Assembly (NCBI RefSeq): GCF_018613155.1
Contig: NZ_JAGGQU010000021.1
Span: forward strand, 124,001 to 188,000
Direction of reading: 5' to 3'
Length of the DNA: 64,000 nt
Origin: Bacillus sp. ISL-55
GTDB lineage: Bacteria; Bacillota; Bacilli; Bacillales; Cytobacillaceae
Made by a program: the position numbers and the translations under genes. Of this stretch, positions 24,010 to 32,693 are shown piece after piece (within the stretch, counting starts at the first letter, position 1; every line of letters starts with the position of its first letter). Under the pieces are notes generated by a model. That model was not told the DNA's origin. It saw only the letters and a program-made list of their open reading frames with translations, and searched no databases.

Positions 24010-25599
24010 TTACATATTGAATTGCTGCATCAAGTACATCGATTGGCTGTTCGAACGCTGGATCGCCTTTTCCATTGCGGTGAACTGGCGCCAGTAGCGA
24101 TCTTCGATTTGGAGTAGGCGGTCTTCGAAGCGGTTGATTTGATTGTCAACATCATTCAAGTTTTTTCCTAATGTAAACTTATCATTCACCCATGTTGATT
24201 TACCTGCTTTTTCTTCAATCGTTTTGATTGTTGAATCGATTGTTTTGATCAATCGTTCGGCTATCCCCATGGTACTTCTTGTTTTTCCATCACCATCTGT
24301 TGCAAACAACTTGTATACCGCATCTGGGTTTTCCGCCAGCTTACTTTTTAATAATTCTTCGTTATCAATTACAAGCTTACCTTTATCACCATAGTTTGAA
24401 GTGGTTTTGATTCCTAACTCCGCAAGCTGCCCAAATCCTTTTAGAGCTCCTTCAAGAGGGGAATAGAAATCAAGCCTCAGATTATTCAAACCATTGGAAA
24501 GAGTTGAGTCATTACGGATTAAACCGCTTTTCGCCTTTTCTTCCCATAACTCGATTTGCTTTTCTTCCATAGCTTCTTTTTCATCATCAGATAGTGGCTG
24601 ATAATCGCGATATCGCTTTTCATCCAACTTACCGTTAATCTTCTCTATCATTTCATTATATTTATTGACGAACTTGACAATGCTGTCAAAAGCAGCTTCC
24701 GTATTGTTCCCCACAGTAATGGTTTCTTCGCCTGCAGTCACTTGTTTGAAATTAAATTGAATGTTATTGATTTTATATTCATTCGTAGGAGGTTCAACGG
24801 TTAAAGAGCCATTGTATGTAAACTTGGCGTTTGTGCCTCCTGTTTCAGTCGTTTTCCAGACGCCTGAACCTGCAGGCGTCTCTGTGCCTGCTTTCATTTG
24901 TAGCACGTTAGCAATAAATCCTGCTGTTGTACCATTATAACCAATCTCTGCGCCTAGATATTCCAGAGGGTTTTTGTTAAAATCTCCTGTAACCGTCCGT
25001 TCCATTACAACCTTATCGGCTGTTGAATCATAGAAAGCACGTATTCCCAAGTCTGAGTCATTGATTTTTTTCAGGACATCATTTAATGTATCGGTTTCTG
25101 AGACGTTAAAAGGTTTTACAACTTTTGTACCATCTTCTTTGAAAGTCGCTAAAGTAAAGCTGATCGGGCCACTGCTAAAGTCTGGAGCTGCCTTAAAACT
25201 TGCGAGTTGATCCTTAAACGCTTTACTAGCATCAATCTTTTCTCCTGACGCTGAAACAGTATCCTGGCTCACCCGGACAGCCGCAGATGCCAATCTGTCT
25301 ACTTTCACCTTATATGTCCCACTCAAGGTACTGGGAAAAGCTGTTGCTGAAACCGCACCCTCATTCGAGCTTGTTGTTGTTTTAGAGGCATAAGTCTTTT
25401 CATAGTTCATATCCCGTGCGGCTGTCTGCATCTCGTACATTAACTTGTTCATTTCACGATATTCGTCACGCTGCCACTCAAGAATCTGTTTCTTTTGCTT
25501 TATTTTATCAAGCGGAATACGCTCAGCCTTCATTAAATCACCAACAAGCTGGTCAATGTCCATGCCGCTAGCTAAACCACCTATTCTCATAGTTGACAT
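24010..25599 (-). CDS. fliD: Flagellar hook-associated protein 2 (filament cap)
   Basis: A 529-residue cap protein. The N-terminal FliD_N region starts RIGGLASGMDIDQLV and the C-terminal region ends in the coiled segment LNDVDNQINRFEDRLLQIEDRYWRQFTAMEKAIQ that assembles on the filament tip; the middle is variable. The start at 25599 (GTGAGGGTGA upstream) could also be the ATG three codons later. Operon with flaG upstream and fliS downstream. Confidence 0.95.
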   Translation of the reverse strand: MSTMRIGGLASGMDIDQLVGDLMKAERIPLDKIKQKKQILEWQRDEYREMNKLMYEMQTAARDMNYEKTYASKTTTSSNEGAVSATAFPSTLSGTYKVKVDRLASAAVRVSQDTVSASGEKIDASKAFKDQLASFKAAPDFSSGPISFTLATFKEDGTKVVKPFNVSETDTLNDVLKKINDSDLGIRAFYDSTADKVVMERTVTGDFNKNPLEYLGAEIGYNGTTAGFIANVLQMKAGTETPAGSGVWKTTETGGTNAKFTYNGSLTVEPPTNEYKINNIQFNFKQVTAGEETITVGNNTEAAFDSIVKFVNKYNEMIEKINGKLDEKRYRDYQPLSDDEKEAMEEKQIELWEEKAKSGLIRNDSTLSNGLNNLRLDFYSPLEGALKGFGQLAELGIKTTSNYGDKGKLVIDNEELLKSKLAENPDAVYKLFATDGDGKTRSTMGIAERLIKTIDSTIKTIEEKAGKSTWVNDKFTLGKNLNDVDNQINRFEDRLLQIEDRYWRQFTAMEKAIQRSNSQSMYLMQQFNM

Positions 25600-25611
25600 T
25601 CACCCTCACCT

Positions 25612-25977
25612 TTAGATCTTTTTATCCACCATTAGACCAATGAACTCAGTCATCGCCGCATAAAAGTCGAGCATTTTCTTTGGCGGAATTTCCCGAACCG
25701 TTTCTTTCGTTTTCTCATCAATAATTTTTACATAATATTCATTCAGCTTTTCATGGAACTCAAATTTCAAGGCAGTTGGCGATGCCTCCATAAATTTATT
25801 CATGCTGTCTACAATCTCTTTAACCTTTTCTCTTGGAAAAGTCATGCTCTCTTGAGTATCTTCATTTGCTGATTTAAATACTTCAAATTCTTTTTCCTGA
25901 GTCTGGTTTGTCATTTCACCGATTTCGGTCGTTCTTAGCTGTGAGGAAAATTGATTGGATGATATGCGATCAATCAT
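25612..25977 (-). CDS. flaG: FlaG family flagellar protein (YvyC)
   Basis: A 121-residue protein with the C-terminal FlaG domain (residues ~50-120: LKFEFHEKLNEYYVKIIDEKTKETVREIPPKKMLDFYAAM). FlaG proteins influence filament length; the exact role is not settled. First gene of the fliDST operon, with a sigma-D promoter 40 bases upstream. In B. subtilis this gene is directly downstream of hag; here the endonuclease gene has been inserted between them. Confidence 0.92.
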   Translation of the reverse strand: MIDRISSNQFSSQLRTTEIGEMTNQTQEKEFEVFKSANEDTQESMTFPREKVKEIVDSMNKFMEASPTALKFEFHEKLNEYYVKIIDEKTKETVREIPPKKMLDFYAAMTEFIGLMVDKKI

Positions 25978-26015
25978 CTCGGTATCCCCCTGGAATTATT
26001 ATTCTTTTACTAGTT

Positions 26016-26042
26016 ATATCGGAGTGATGTCAGGTTTGTTTA
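26016..26042 (-). promoter_or_regulatory. Sigma-D promoter of the flaG-fliDST operon
   Basis: Minus strand TAAA, 15-base spacer, TCCGATAT, against the sigma-D consensus TAAA-N15-GCCGATAT: one mismatch. It lies 39 bases before the flaG start. Confidence 0.72.
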
Positions 26043-26113
26043 GTTTATTATCTATTTAGAATGCGTTATAATTACATAGAACAAATGTTCTCATATAATT
26101 GGAGGTGAATTAA

Positions 26114-27127
26114 GTGGATCTGCTCGAAGAACTTCTACAACACATACCGTTACGTGCACTATCACTAATCAACGCAAAGCTACTAGGAGATGGGAATTTA
26201 ACAATTGAAGGTACAAAACAACCAAGGTTCAGGTTTCAGCACAGTTATGCAGACAGAGGTTGGTGTCATTTCTGTTATGCAAGACTTAGCAATTGCATAC
26301 CAATCAATTCTCCTAAATATAAAAAGAATATTGATCTAAGAATCAATGCCGGTTTTTCAGAAACATTCTATGTACAATCCAAGACGGCACCTGTCTTTAC
26401 CCTTCTAAAAAATTCCTGGTATGCCGGAAAGAAAAAAGTAGTTCCTTTACAATTAATAGAACGAACTCTCATCCCACAAGCTTTAGCATGGTGGTACCAG
26501 GATGATGGGCATTTAGTCTGGAAGAATGGTTCACCACAAAAAATAATTCTATCTACTGATAATTTCACTCTAGAAGAAAATCTGAGCCTCATAAAAATAT
26601 TAAGAGAGTTATTTCACCTAGAATTTTCTTTAGATAGTCAAAATAGATTGTGCATATATGACCAACCTCAAATACGATATTTTCTTTATTTAGTAGAGGA
26701 TTTTATTCATTTTTCAATGGCAAGGAAAATGCCATTGTATAGTCAAATAGCCCCTCCGATAAAGAAAATGCAAAGAAGAACGACTATCTATTTACCGTTT
26801 AAGTTAACAACTCCCACCAAAGAGATTAGGGAAATCTTATCAAAATTCAATCCGGAAATTTTTATTAATAATTGGTTCACCTATTTTAATAAAAACAATG
26901 AAACAGCTGCTATATTAAAATATAGTCACCAGGTTACGTTAAACGAATTAGAACTAAAAAAAATCTTTAAAGCACAAAACAGGACAGGTTTGCGAATGAG
27001 TGAGATTCTTACGATATTATTTGCACAAAAAGTAAAAGAGGCCTATCCAATGGACAGACCTCTTAATGATATTAACGAAGAAGTTGTAGAACTCCCTGTG
27101 GCTGCTGGTTCGCCTGCGCTAACATAG
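26114..27127 (+). CDS. Free-standing LAGLIDADG-type homing endonuclease
   Basis: A 337-residue protein with the two half-repeats of the LAGLIDADG_2 kind: SLINAKLLGDGNL (residues ~17-29, acidic Asp26) and PQALAWWYQDDG (~121-132, Asp130/131), the latter followed by STDNFTLEENLSLIKIL. It starts with GTG after GGAGGTG, so it looks translated; TATAAT at 26067-26072 is a possible -10. It lies antisense to hag, between hag and flaG. Its last codons read through the hag terminator and the first 56 coding bases from the hag 3' end (27072-27127). Base composition is more AT-rich than the neighbours. Inference: its target is the intronless hag site, letting it mobilise the nearby intron. Confidence 0.85.
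   Translation: MDLLEELLQHIPLRALSLINAKLLGDGNLTIEGTKQPRFRFQHSYADRGWCHFCYARLSNCIPINSPKYKKNIDLRINAGFSETFYVQSKTAPVFTLLKNSWYAGKKKVVPLQLIERTLIPQALAWWYQDDGHLVWKNGSPQKIILSTDNFTLEENLSLIKILRELFHLEFSLDSQNRLCIYDQPQIRYFLYLVEDFIHFSMARKMPLYSQIAPPIKKMQRRTTIYLPFKLTTPTKEIREILSKFNPEIFINNWFTYFNKNNETAAILKYSHQVTLNELELKKIFKAQNRTGLRMSEILTILFAQKVKEAYPMDRPLNDINEEVVELPVAAGSPALT
27026..27063 (-). terminator. Terminator of hag
   Basis: Minus strand AGAGGTCTGTCC and GGATAGGCCTCT form a 12-bp stem (two G-T pairs) followed by TTTACTTTTT, right after the hag stop. The same bases are inside the 3' end of the convergent endonuclease gene. Confidence 0.9.
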
Positions 27128-28777
27128 CTTGAGCAGCTTGAGATAGGATGGAGTTCTTAGTTTGGTTCATCATTTCTTTCGCCATCGTGCGAACATTTGC
27201 TTTCACAAATGACCAGACTATATCTTCACCCTCTAGCAATCTAGTAGGGGTCGGGCACTTCGGATTCACAATGCTGATGACCATTGTTTCACCTACGGAT
27301 TTCATCATCATAGCTTTCGCCTTAGATGGTCTATCCTAGTCGTTGAACCTTCTCCACTCTTTAGAGACAGGAGCTTGGCTGCTGATTGCCCAATCTTTTC
27401 TTTTATAAAGCCATCACGCTTGTCGTTTCCAACTTCGTTGTGGCAAGAAAAGCTCTAAGGGGTTTCCAGCAATTCACCCGATTATGATCTCTAGCCGTTA
27501 CCAGCCAGGACGACTGTGCTTGTCACTGCCTAAGCAGCTAAAGCATAATCTACGTCACGGATACGAGATTCCGCAGCAGTTAGGTTTTCTGAAGATGTAT
27601 TTAGGTTATTTATAGAATGTTCCAAGCGATTTTGATAAGCACCCAATTTAGAACGTTCTGCTGATACGGTTTCAATTGCACTTTGAATAGTAGTGATAGC
27701 ATCGCTTGCAGATGTTTGACTTGTTACATCAATTCCACTGACACCAAGTGCACCACTCCTCATGTCACTAATAGAAATATTCATCTCTTGATCAGCATTA
27801 GCACCGATTTGGAAATTCAAGGTACCGTTACTTGCAACAGTAACAGTCGCAGCCGCACCCGAAGCACCTGTTACAGCAGCTTTGACTTCTAATTCTAATC
27901 CTTTAGCTGAGCCACTTTCAATAGTTACCTTGTTTCCATTTGCAGAATATTGTTCTCCACCGCTCAAGGTAACTGTTGCATCTGAACCTGTGTCGGTTGC
28001 AAGTGAGCCTGACATAGTTGTAGTTAATTCAGCTGAACTCCCTACTGCTTGAGTCGTAAGAGTTAAATTAGCAGCAGTGTATGTTGCATTTACTCCAAGC
28101 CCTGCATTATTAATTGTTTCTGCAACTTTTTCATTTGTTGTTCCAACTGCAAAAGAAAAACTTGTTCCATTAACCGTAAAGCTTAATGCGGAGCTTGCAA
28201 CAGCACCTGACGTAAACGCAGCTGCTTTTGTTTCAGTAGCAGCAGTAGCTACAGTAGCATCTGTTACAACTACAGTGCTCCCTACGGTTGTATCTCCAGT
28301 ACCACCTACAACTGCAACTTTATCTGTAAGAGAAGCTCCTACGCTACCACTAACATTAGCTCCACCATTAATTAGTTTTTTTGTATTAAACTCTGTTGTG
28401 TTACCAATTCTATCTATTTCTTCTACCAATTGATTCATTTCTTTTTGAATTTCTTCACGGTCCACATCAGTATTTGTATCATTTGAAGATTGAACTGCTA
28501 GTTCTCGCATACGTTGGAGGATAGAATGTGTTTCATTTAAAGCACCTTCAGCAGTTTGAATTAAAGAAATACCATCTTGTCCATTACGAGATGCTTGATC
28601 TAACCCCCGAATTTGCCCACGCATTTTCTCAGAGATTGCTAAGCCCGCTGCATCATCACCAGCACGGTTGATACGAAGACCTGAAGATAATTTCTCCATA
28701 GATTTAGCTTGTGCACCTGATGCACTGTTTAACTGACGGTAAGTGTTAAGCGCCGCAATATTATGATTAATTCTCAT
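27072..28777 (-). CDS. hag: Flagellin, gene interrupted by a group I intron
   Basis: Exon 1 is 28777-27542 (412 codons) and exon 2 is 27179-27072 (35 codons plus stop). Exon 1 has the standard flagellin N terminus (MRINHNIAALNTYRQL) and a variable Ala/Thr/Val-rich centre. It breaks off after ESRIRDVDYA and, if unspliced, would end six bases into nonsense: LAA then stop. Exon 2 begins KEMMNQTKNSIL and ends QGVLQLLR, the canonical C terminus. Splicing gives RDVDYAKEMM, a proper D0 helix, and a 447-residue protein. Without splicing the product lacks the C-terminal helix needed for polymerisation, secretion and FliS/FliW binding, so motility should depend on splicing. Confidence 0.93.
27180..27541 (-). 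other. Group I self-splicing intron in hag (362 nt)
   Basis: The conserved core is visible on the minus strand: P AATTGCTGGAAACCCC (27474-27459), Q AATCAGCAGCCAAGC (27387-27373), R GTTCAACGACTAGG (27348-27335), S AAGATATAGTCTGG (27226-27213). P4 pairs TGCTG with CAGCA, P6 CTCC with GGAG, P7 GACTA with TAGTC. P1 pairs exon TGCT (27545-27542) with GGCA (27530-27527), with the required U-G wobble at 27542/27530; exon-2 bases 2-4 can pair as P10 with TTC at 27534-27532. A hairpin CATTTG/CAAATG (P9) precedes the final G at 27180. No reading frame is inside. The R and S motifs suggest subgroup IA. Confidence 0.92.
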
Positions 28778-28787
28778 TACGTTATTT

Positions 28788-28821
28788 CCTCCTTGAATTT
28801 GTTGTTCACATCCTTGTGAAC
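28788..28821 (-). promoter_or_regulatory. CsrA-binding sites in the hag leader
   Basis: The RNA GTTCACAAGGATGTGAAC (28821-28804) folds as a perfect 7-bp hairpin with AGGA in the loop, the preferred CsrA target. The second site is the Shine-Dalgarno itself, TTCAAGGAGG (to 28788). This repeats the two-site arrangement by which CsrA blocks hag translation in B. subtilis, antagonised by FliW. Both genes lie just upstream. Confidence 0.72.
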
Positions 28822-28847
28822 AATGGTTTTATTTGTCTGAGTTGATA

Positions 28848-28874
28848 AGGTCGGCCGCCCTTATTTTCTCTTAC
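28848..28874 (-). promoter_or_regulatory. Probable sigma-D promoter of hag
   Basis: GCCGACCT at 28855-28848 resembles the sigma-D -10 GCCGATAT; 15 bases upstream the -35 is GTAA (or TAAG at 14), a poor TAAA match. It would give a leader of about 65 nt containing the CsrA hairpin, as in B. subtilis. Confidence 0.48.
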
Positions 28875-28917
28875 AATAGTTTTATCGTCTTGGGTTTTGG
28901 ATTGTTTAATAGTGTTT

Positions 28918-29136
28918 TTAATTTTTTTTCATAAATTTTAATAGGGTTGAGATGTCTTGTGATGCTTGTTCGTTTTCGGTTTTGATTTGTTCGAGGATTT
29001 CACTTCGAAAGACCTCGATGTTTTTTGGTGCTTTGATGCCTATTTTTACTTGGTCATTTTTAGCGGAGACGATGGTGATTTCGATGTCATCGCCGATTTT
29101 GATGCTTTCGCCGTTTTTTCTTGTGAGTACGAGCAT
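28918..29136 (-). CDS. csrA: Translational regulator CsrA
   Basis: A 72-residue RNA-binding dimer: [22 protein letters not shown] is the family signature. It represses hag translation by binding GGA motifs in the leader and is sequestered by FliW. The gene starts seven bases after the fliW stop. The order fliW-csrA-hag is the one that underlies the partner-switching circuit in B. subtilis. Confidence 0.97.
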   Translation of the reverse strand: MLVLTRKNGESIKIGDDIEITIVSAKNDQVKIGIKAPKNIEVFRSEILEQIKTENEQASQDISTLLKFMKKN

Positions 29137-29142
29137 GTCTGG

Positions 29143-29577
29143 TCACCCCTTCGCTTTTGCTTTTTTAAAGATTGGGTGTTTGGTCTTGTATTGTTCATCG
29201 TGCAGGATGACTTGCTTTGCCTTGCGGTTTCTCTGATTAATGATAATTGGTGCCTGCAGGTTTGCGGTTGTTTTTTCGAATGGATCCTGAACGGTGAGGA
29301 TGGAATAGACAGCGACATCTCTCTCGCTCTCCAGGCTCAATTCATCGACCGTCGCATCTTCCAGCTGAAAATCATACTCTTTCATAAAATGGAACGGATT
29401 CGTCAATACAAACGCCAGTCCCGGTGTCGACACAGATTGGAGGACAAAATAGAATTCGTCATCAGACAAGGGCAGCAAGGCAAATTGCTTTTCATCCACA
29501 AAACCCGGTAGCCCTTTTTCAAAAGTTAGAATCTCTTCCACTTCTACTTCACCATGATATTTCGTGTTTATTTTCAT
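29143..29577 (-). CDS. fliW: Flagellar assembly factor FliW
   Basis: A 144-residue protein with the FliW signature (KYHGEVEVEEILTFEKGLPGFVDEKQFALLPL). FliW binds CsrA when flagellin is exported and flagellin when it accumulates, coupling hag translation to secretion. AAGGAAGGG lies before the ATG. Downstream csrA is coupled. Confidence 0.96.
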   Translation of the reverse strand: MKINTKYHGEVEVEEILTFEKGLPGFVDEKQFALLPLSDDEFYFVLQSVSTPGLAFVLTNPFHFMKEYDFQLEDATVDELSLESERDVAVYSILTVQDPFEKTTANLQAPIIINQRNRKAKQVILHDEQYKTKHPIFKKAKAKG

Positions 29578-29591
29578 ATTAGAACCCTTCC

Positions 29592-30185
29592 TTAAATAGA
29601 TTGTTCATAATTAATTCCGACATGCTTTAAATTGGCAAAATCTATTTTCAATGATGGATGCTGCTTCAGGTTGACTTCCGCCTTGCCTGGCGTATAACTG
29701 ATCACTGGCTTATTGATTTGGCTTTCAATCACTGGTCGGTTTGTTTTCCAGTTGATCTCGACTTTGCCAGGATCATATTCTACTTTCACACTACCAGCAG
29801 AGGGAGTCCAGCCAATATTAAAGTCAAGCATTGGCGACTCGCTGTTCCGCTTCGCCTGATCTGCAATCGGATGGCCACCATTCTCAATCATCATCAATTC
29901 ATCGCCATCCTGGGACACACGCGCGAGACCAGAGAGCCAATCTTGGTAACCCTGCTGTGCCGCCTCATCAATACGGCGGGATATATGCTTTAAATCCATA
30001 TCCGCGCGAGCTTCAGTCTGATCAATCGTCAGTCTTGCTGGCTTACGGTTAATATTTAGCTCGGCTGCCGGCTGCTGTATGCTCAATTCCGCTTTGGGCT
30101 GCTCCATTTCAAGCCGCGACTGCTGGGTACGGATTTCTGTCTGGGCAAAAGTTGATTGCAAACGTATTTGAGGAAATTGCATCAT
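29592..30185 (-). CDS. yviE: DUF6470 family protein YviE
   Basis: A 197-residue protein of beta-rich, repeating pattern: short segments such as LRMEQPKAELSIQQ, PARLTIDQTEA and KVEINWKTNRPVI recur, typical of YviE. It lies between flgL and fliW as in B. subtilis. Its molecular role is not known; co-occurrence suggests a link to flagellin handling. GGAGGGATGA gives the ribosome-binding site. Confidence 0.88.
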   Translation of the reverse strand: MMQFPQIRLQSTFAQTEIRTQQSRLEMEQPKAELSIQQPAAELNINRKPARLTIDQTEARADMDLKHISRRIDEAAQQGYQDWLSGLARVSQDGDELMMIENGGHPIADQAKRNSESPMLDFNIGWTPSAGSVKVEYDPGKVEINWKTNRPVIESQINKPVISYTPGKAEVNLKQHPSLKIDFANLKHVGINYEQSI

Positions 30186-30198
30186 TCATCCCTCCTAG

Positions 30199-30229
30199 AA
30201 AAAAAAGCTATTCCCAATGAGAATAGCTA
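30199..30229 (-). terminator. Terminator at the end of flgL
   Basis: AGCTATTC and GAATAGCT form a stem followed by eight Ts on the minus strand; the stem overlaps the flgL stop codon. It would separate the flgKL transcript from yviE-fliW-csrA, or attenuate between them. Confidence 0.8.
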
Positions 30230-31117
30230 TCTTAAAAAGTCCAATAGTGTCGGCTGCAGAATTCGGGCTCCGACTCCAAGTGCCGCACGGTGGACACTTT
30301 CCTGGGTCTTTAAATCGGTGATGACCCTTTCAATATCCGCGTCTTCGTTATCTGAGAGAACACGGTTTGCCATTATTTCTTGCTGAGCAATCCGGTCGTC
30401 GATCATCTCAAGACGATTATAGCGTGCACCCAGCTCAGAACGTTCGGATGAAAGCTTGTCCATCGCTCCGTCCAAACGCCCCAGCAATCCCTCAAGATCA
30501 GCCGTTTTGTCATCATCCAATGCCGTCTGTATACCCTGGACAACATCAAAAAGTTCCTGATTGAAAACGCCGTTTGGATCGACGTTCGCTCTTAAGGAGA
30601 CCCCGCGCGATATTTCCACTTTATAAGTATTGATGCTTGGGTCAGCCAGGTTAGCTGCTACCGTTGGCGGATTCGTAGTTGGCACCGGCGGATTGTCCGT
30701 ATCTGTACCGTGATAAATATAACGGCCGGAAACCTGTGTATTCGCAACTTGTACTAAATCATCCTTAATCTGCTCAACCTCTCGGGCAATCGCTTCCCGG
30801 TCAGTCGGACTTAATGAACCTGTCTTTCCCTGGATGACCAGTTCCCGCACGCGCTGCAAGCCATTATTCGCCTGTTCAATCCCCGCTTCAGAGTTCTCCA
30901 TCCACAAATAAAGTTCAGAAAGATTTCGTTTATACTGCTCGACCTCAGTCAAATTTGAACGGTAGAACATACCCTTCATTGCAACAACAGGATCGTCCGA
31001 TGGTTTAGTGATTTTTTTGCCAGTAGAAAGCTGATCCTGATACTGGCCCATACGGCGGTAGCTTTCGCTTAAATTGCGAAGCGAGTTAGAAGAAAGCATT
31101 GATTGTGTTATGCGCAT
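30227..31117 (-). CDS. flgL: Flagellar hook-associated protein 3
   Basis: A 296-residue junction protein with a flagellin-like N terminus (MRITQSMLSSNSLRNLSESYRRM) and C terminus (DIERVITDLKTQESVHRAALGVGARILQPTLLDFLR). It joins FlgK to the filament. It follows flgK by 10 bases. Length is standard. Confidence 0.95.
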   Translation of the reverse strand: MRITQSMLSSNSLRNLSESYRRMGQYQDQLSTGKKITKPSDDPVVAMKGMFYRSNLTEVEQYKRNLSELYLWMENSEAGIEQANNGLQRVRELVIQGKTGSLSPTDREAIAREVEQIKDDLVQVANTQVSGRYIYHGTDTDNPPVPTTNPPTVAANLADPSINTYKVEISRGVSLRANVDPNGVFNQELFDVVQGIQTALDDDKTADLEGLLGRLDGAMDKLSSERSELGARYNRLEMIDDRIAQQEIMANRVLSDNEDADIERVITDLKTQESVHRAALGVGARILQPTLLDFLR

Positions 31118-31127
31118 TTTATTTCAC

Positions 31128-32675
31128 CTATCTTCCTACGGTTCCCATGCCGTTGATGATTTTATCGAGCATCTCGTCCTGGAGGGTGATCATCCGGGCT
31201 GATGCGTTATAGGCATGCTGGAACTGGATCATATTTGTCATTTCTTCGTCCAGTGACACGGAGCCGACTGACTTCCGGCGATTTTCCACCGATTCTCTTA
31301 GTGAACCGCTGTTTTGAGTTAATCGAACGGCTTCTTGTGATTTTACGGCCATGCCGCCAATTACACCTTCATAATAATTGCGGAAGTTTGCTTGTTCGTT
31401 GTCTCCAGCATAATCAAATTTATCGTTAATGATGTTCGCTAGCTTTAAGATATTAGTAGAGTCACCGATTGTTGCTCCAGTGATACTACTTCCATCTGCT
31501 GTTGCGATATTATCCAGGCTTTGATTAATCGCATCCGCTAGTTCAATTCGACTTGCGAACCCATTACGTAGAGGGTTGGTGTTATCCGCATCAGCGAAGA
31601 ATGGATTTCTTGCCTTTGTTGTGCTGGCAATATCATTGGGGCTCATTCCATCCTTGTGTACATCATTAAACTCAGTCGCAAAGGTAAAGGCAAGGTTGTC
31701 TAATTCCTTCATCATTTCAGGGTAGACACCAGCCACTTTTCCGTTTGCCTCATACCCATATGAATCTACTAAAGCTTTAAGCTTTCCTGTTGAATTTAAA
31801 TCTGTAAAGTTAAATTTAGTATCGCCAATAGAAACCGTTTTAACTGAATCATCAGCACCATCAAAGTTTACCGTCATCTTGTTATTACGGTCTCCACTGA
31901 CAAGAATACCCAGCTCTTTCCCACTGTCGCTGACCATCTTGATGACGGCTTGTCCATCTGCCATTTTCAGTGCATCGCCGCCTGAATTTGTATAATCAAC
32001 TTTAATATTTACCACTGAGGCCAATTGATCGATCAACCTGTCGCGCTCATCATATAAATCATTTGGCAGATAACCATGTGGTTCAACATCCGCAATCTGA
32101 CCGTTAATCTTACTAATCTGGTAAGTTAATGAGTTGATTTCTTTTTCAGTAACAGAAACCTCATTCTTCAAATCTCGTTGAATGGAAGAAAGAGAATTTT
32201 GCAGATAGTTAAATGTCTCAGCTACTGCAATTCCGCGCTGACGAACAACTGAGCGAGCACCAGGATTTGTCGGGTTAACCGCTAAATCCTGCAGTGACTG
32301 CCAAAATTGGTCCATCGTCTTCGCGAGGCCAGATTCAGAAGGCTCATTCAACACTTCTTCAAGCTTAGTGTAAGCTTCTGCTCTAGTTTCCCAGTATCCC
32401 AGTTTATTATTTTCACTGCGGTACTGGATATCCAGAAAGCTCTCTCTCACACGCTGAATCGATCCAGCCTTTACACCCGTACCAACCTGCCCAGGAATCT
32501 GCGGGCGGTTAAGTGAAGCATTTGGGTATGGCTCAGTCTGCTCAAAGTTAATACGCTGACGAGTATAGCCAGGTGTGTTGGCATTTGAAATATTGTGTCC
32601 GGTTGTATGTAAAGCGCTCTGCTGCGTGAACATTCCGCGGCGCGCTGTTTCTAATCCCATAAAGGTTGAACGCAT
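31128..32675 (-). CDS. flgK: Flagellar hook-associated protein 1
   Basis: A 515-residue junction protein. N-terminal GLETARRGMFTQQSALHTTGHNISNANTPGYTRQR is the rod/hook/HAP signature and the C-terminal helix contains VSLDEEMTNMIQFQHAYNASARMI. The frame extends five codons upstream to a TTG, but GGAGG eight bases before the ATG at 32675 marks the start. Confidence 0.95.
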   Translation of the reverse strand: MRSTFMGLETARRGMFTQQSALHTTGHNISNANTPGYTRQRINFEQTEPYPNASLNRPQIPGQVGTGVKAGSIQRVRESFLDIQYRSENNKLGYWETRAEAYTKLEEVLNEPSESGLAKTMDQFWQSLQDLAVNPTNPGARSVVRQRGIAVAETFNYLQNSLSSIQRDLKNEVSVTEKEINSLTYQISKINGQIADVEPHGYLPNDLYDERDRLIDQLASVVNIKVDYTNSGGDALKMADGQAVIKMVSDSGKELGILVSGDRNNKMTVNFDGADDSVKTVSIGDTKFNFTDLNSTGKLKALVDSYGYEANGKVAGVYPEMMKELDNLAFTFATEFNDVHKDGMSPNDIASTTKARNPFFADADNTNPLRNGFASRIELADAINQSLDNIATADGSSITGATIGDSTNILKLANIINDKFDYAGDNEQANFRNYYEGVIGGMAVKSQEAVRLTQNSGSLRESVENRRKSVGSVSLDEEMTNMIQFQHAYNASARMITLQDEMLDKIINGMGTVGR

Positions 32676-32693
32676 TTTTCGTTCCTCCAAATA

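Noticed and set aside
27072-27311. Separate 79-codon gene downstream of hag
   Set aside because: Its last 35 codons are hag exon 2; the upstream part reads through the group I intron (S motif and P8/P9 region) and is not a protein.
27530-27541. Flagellin naturally ending LAA-stop
   Set aside because: The missing D0 helix is present 362 nt downstream and the intervening DNA has group I intron motifs, so the stop is intronic.
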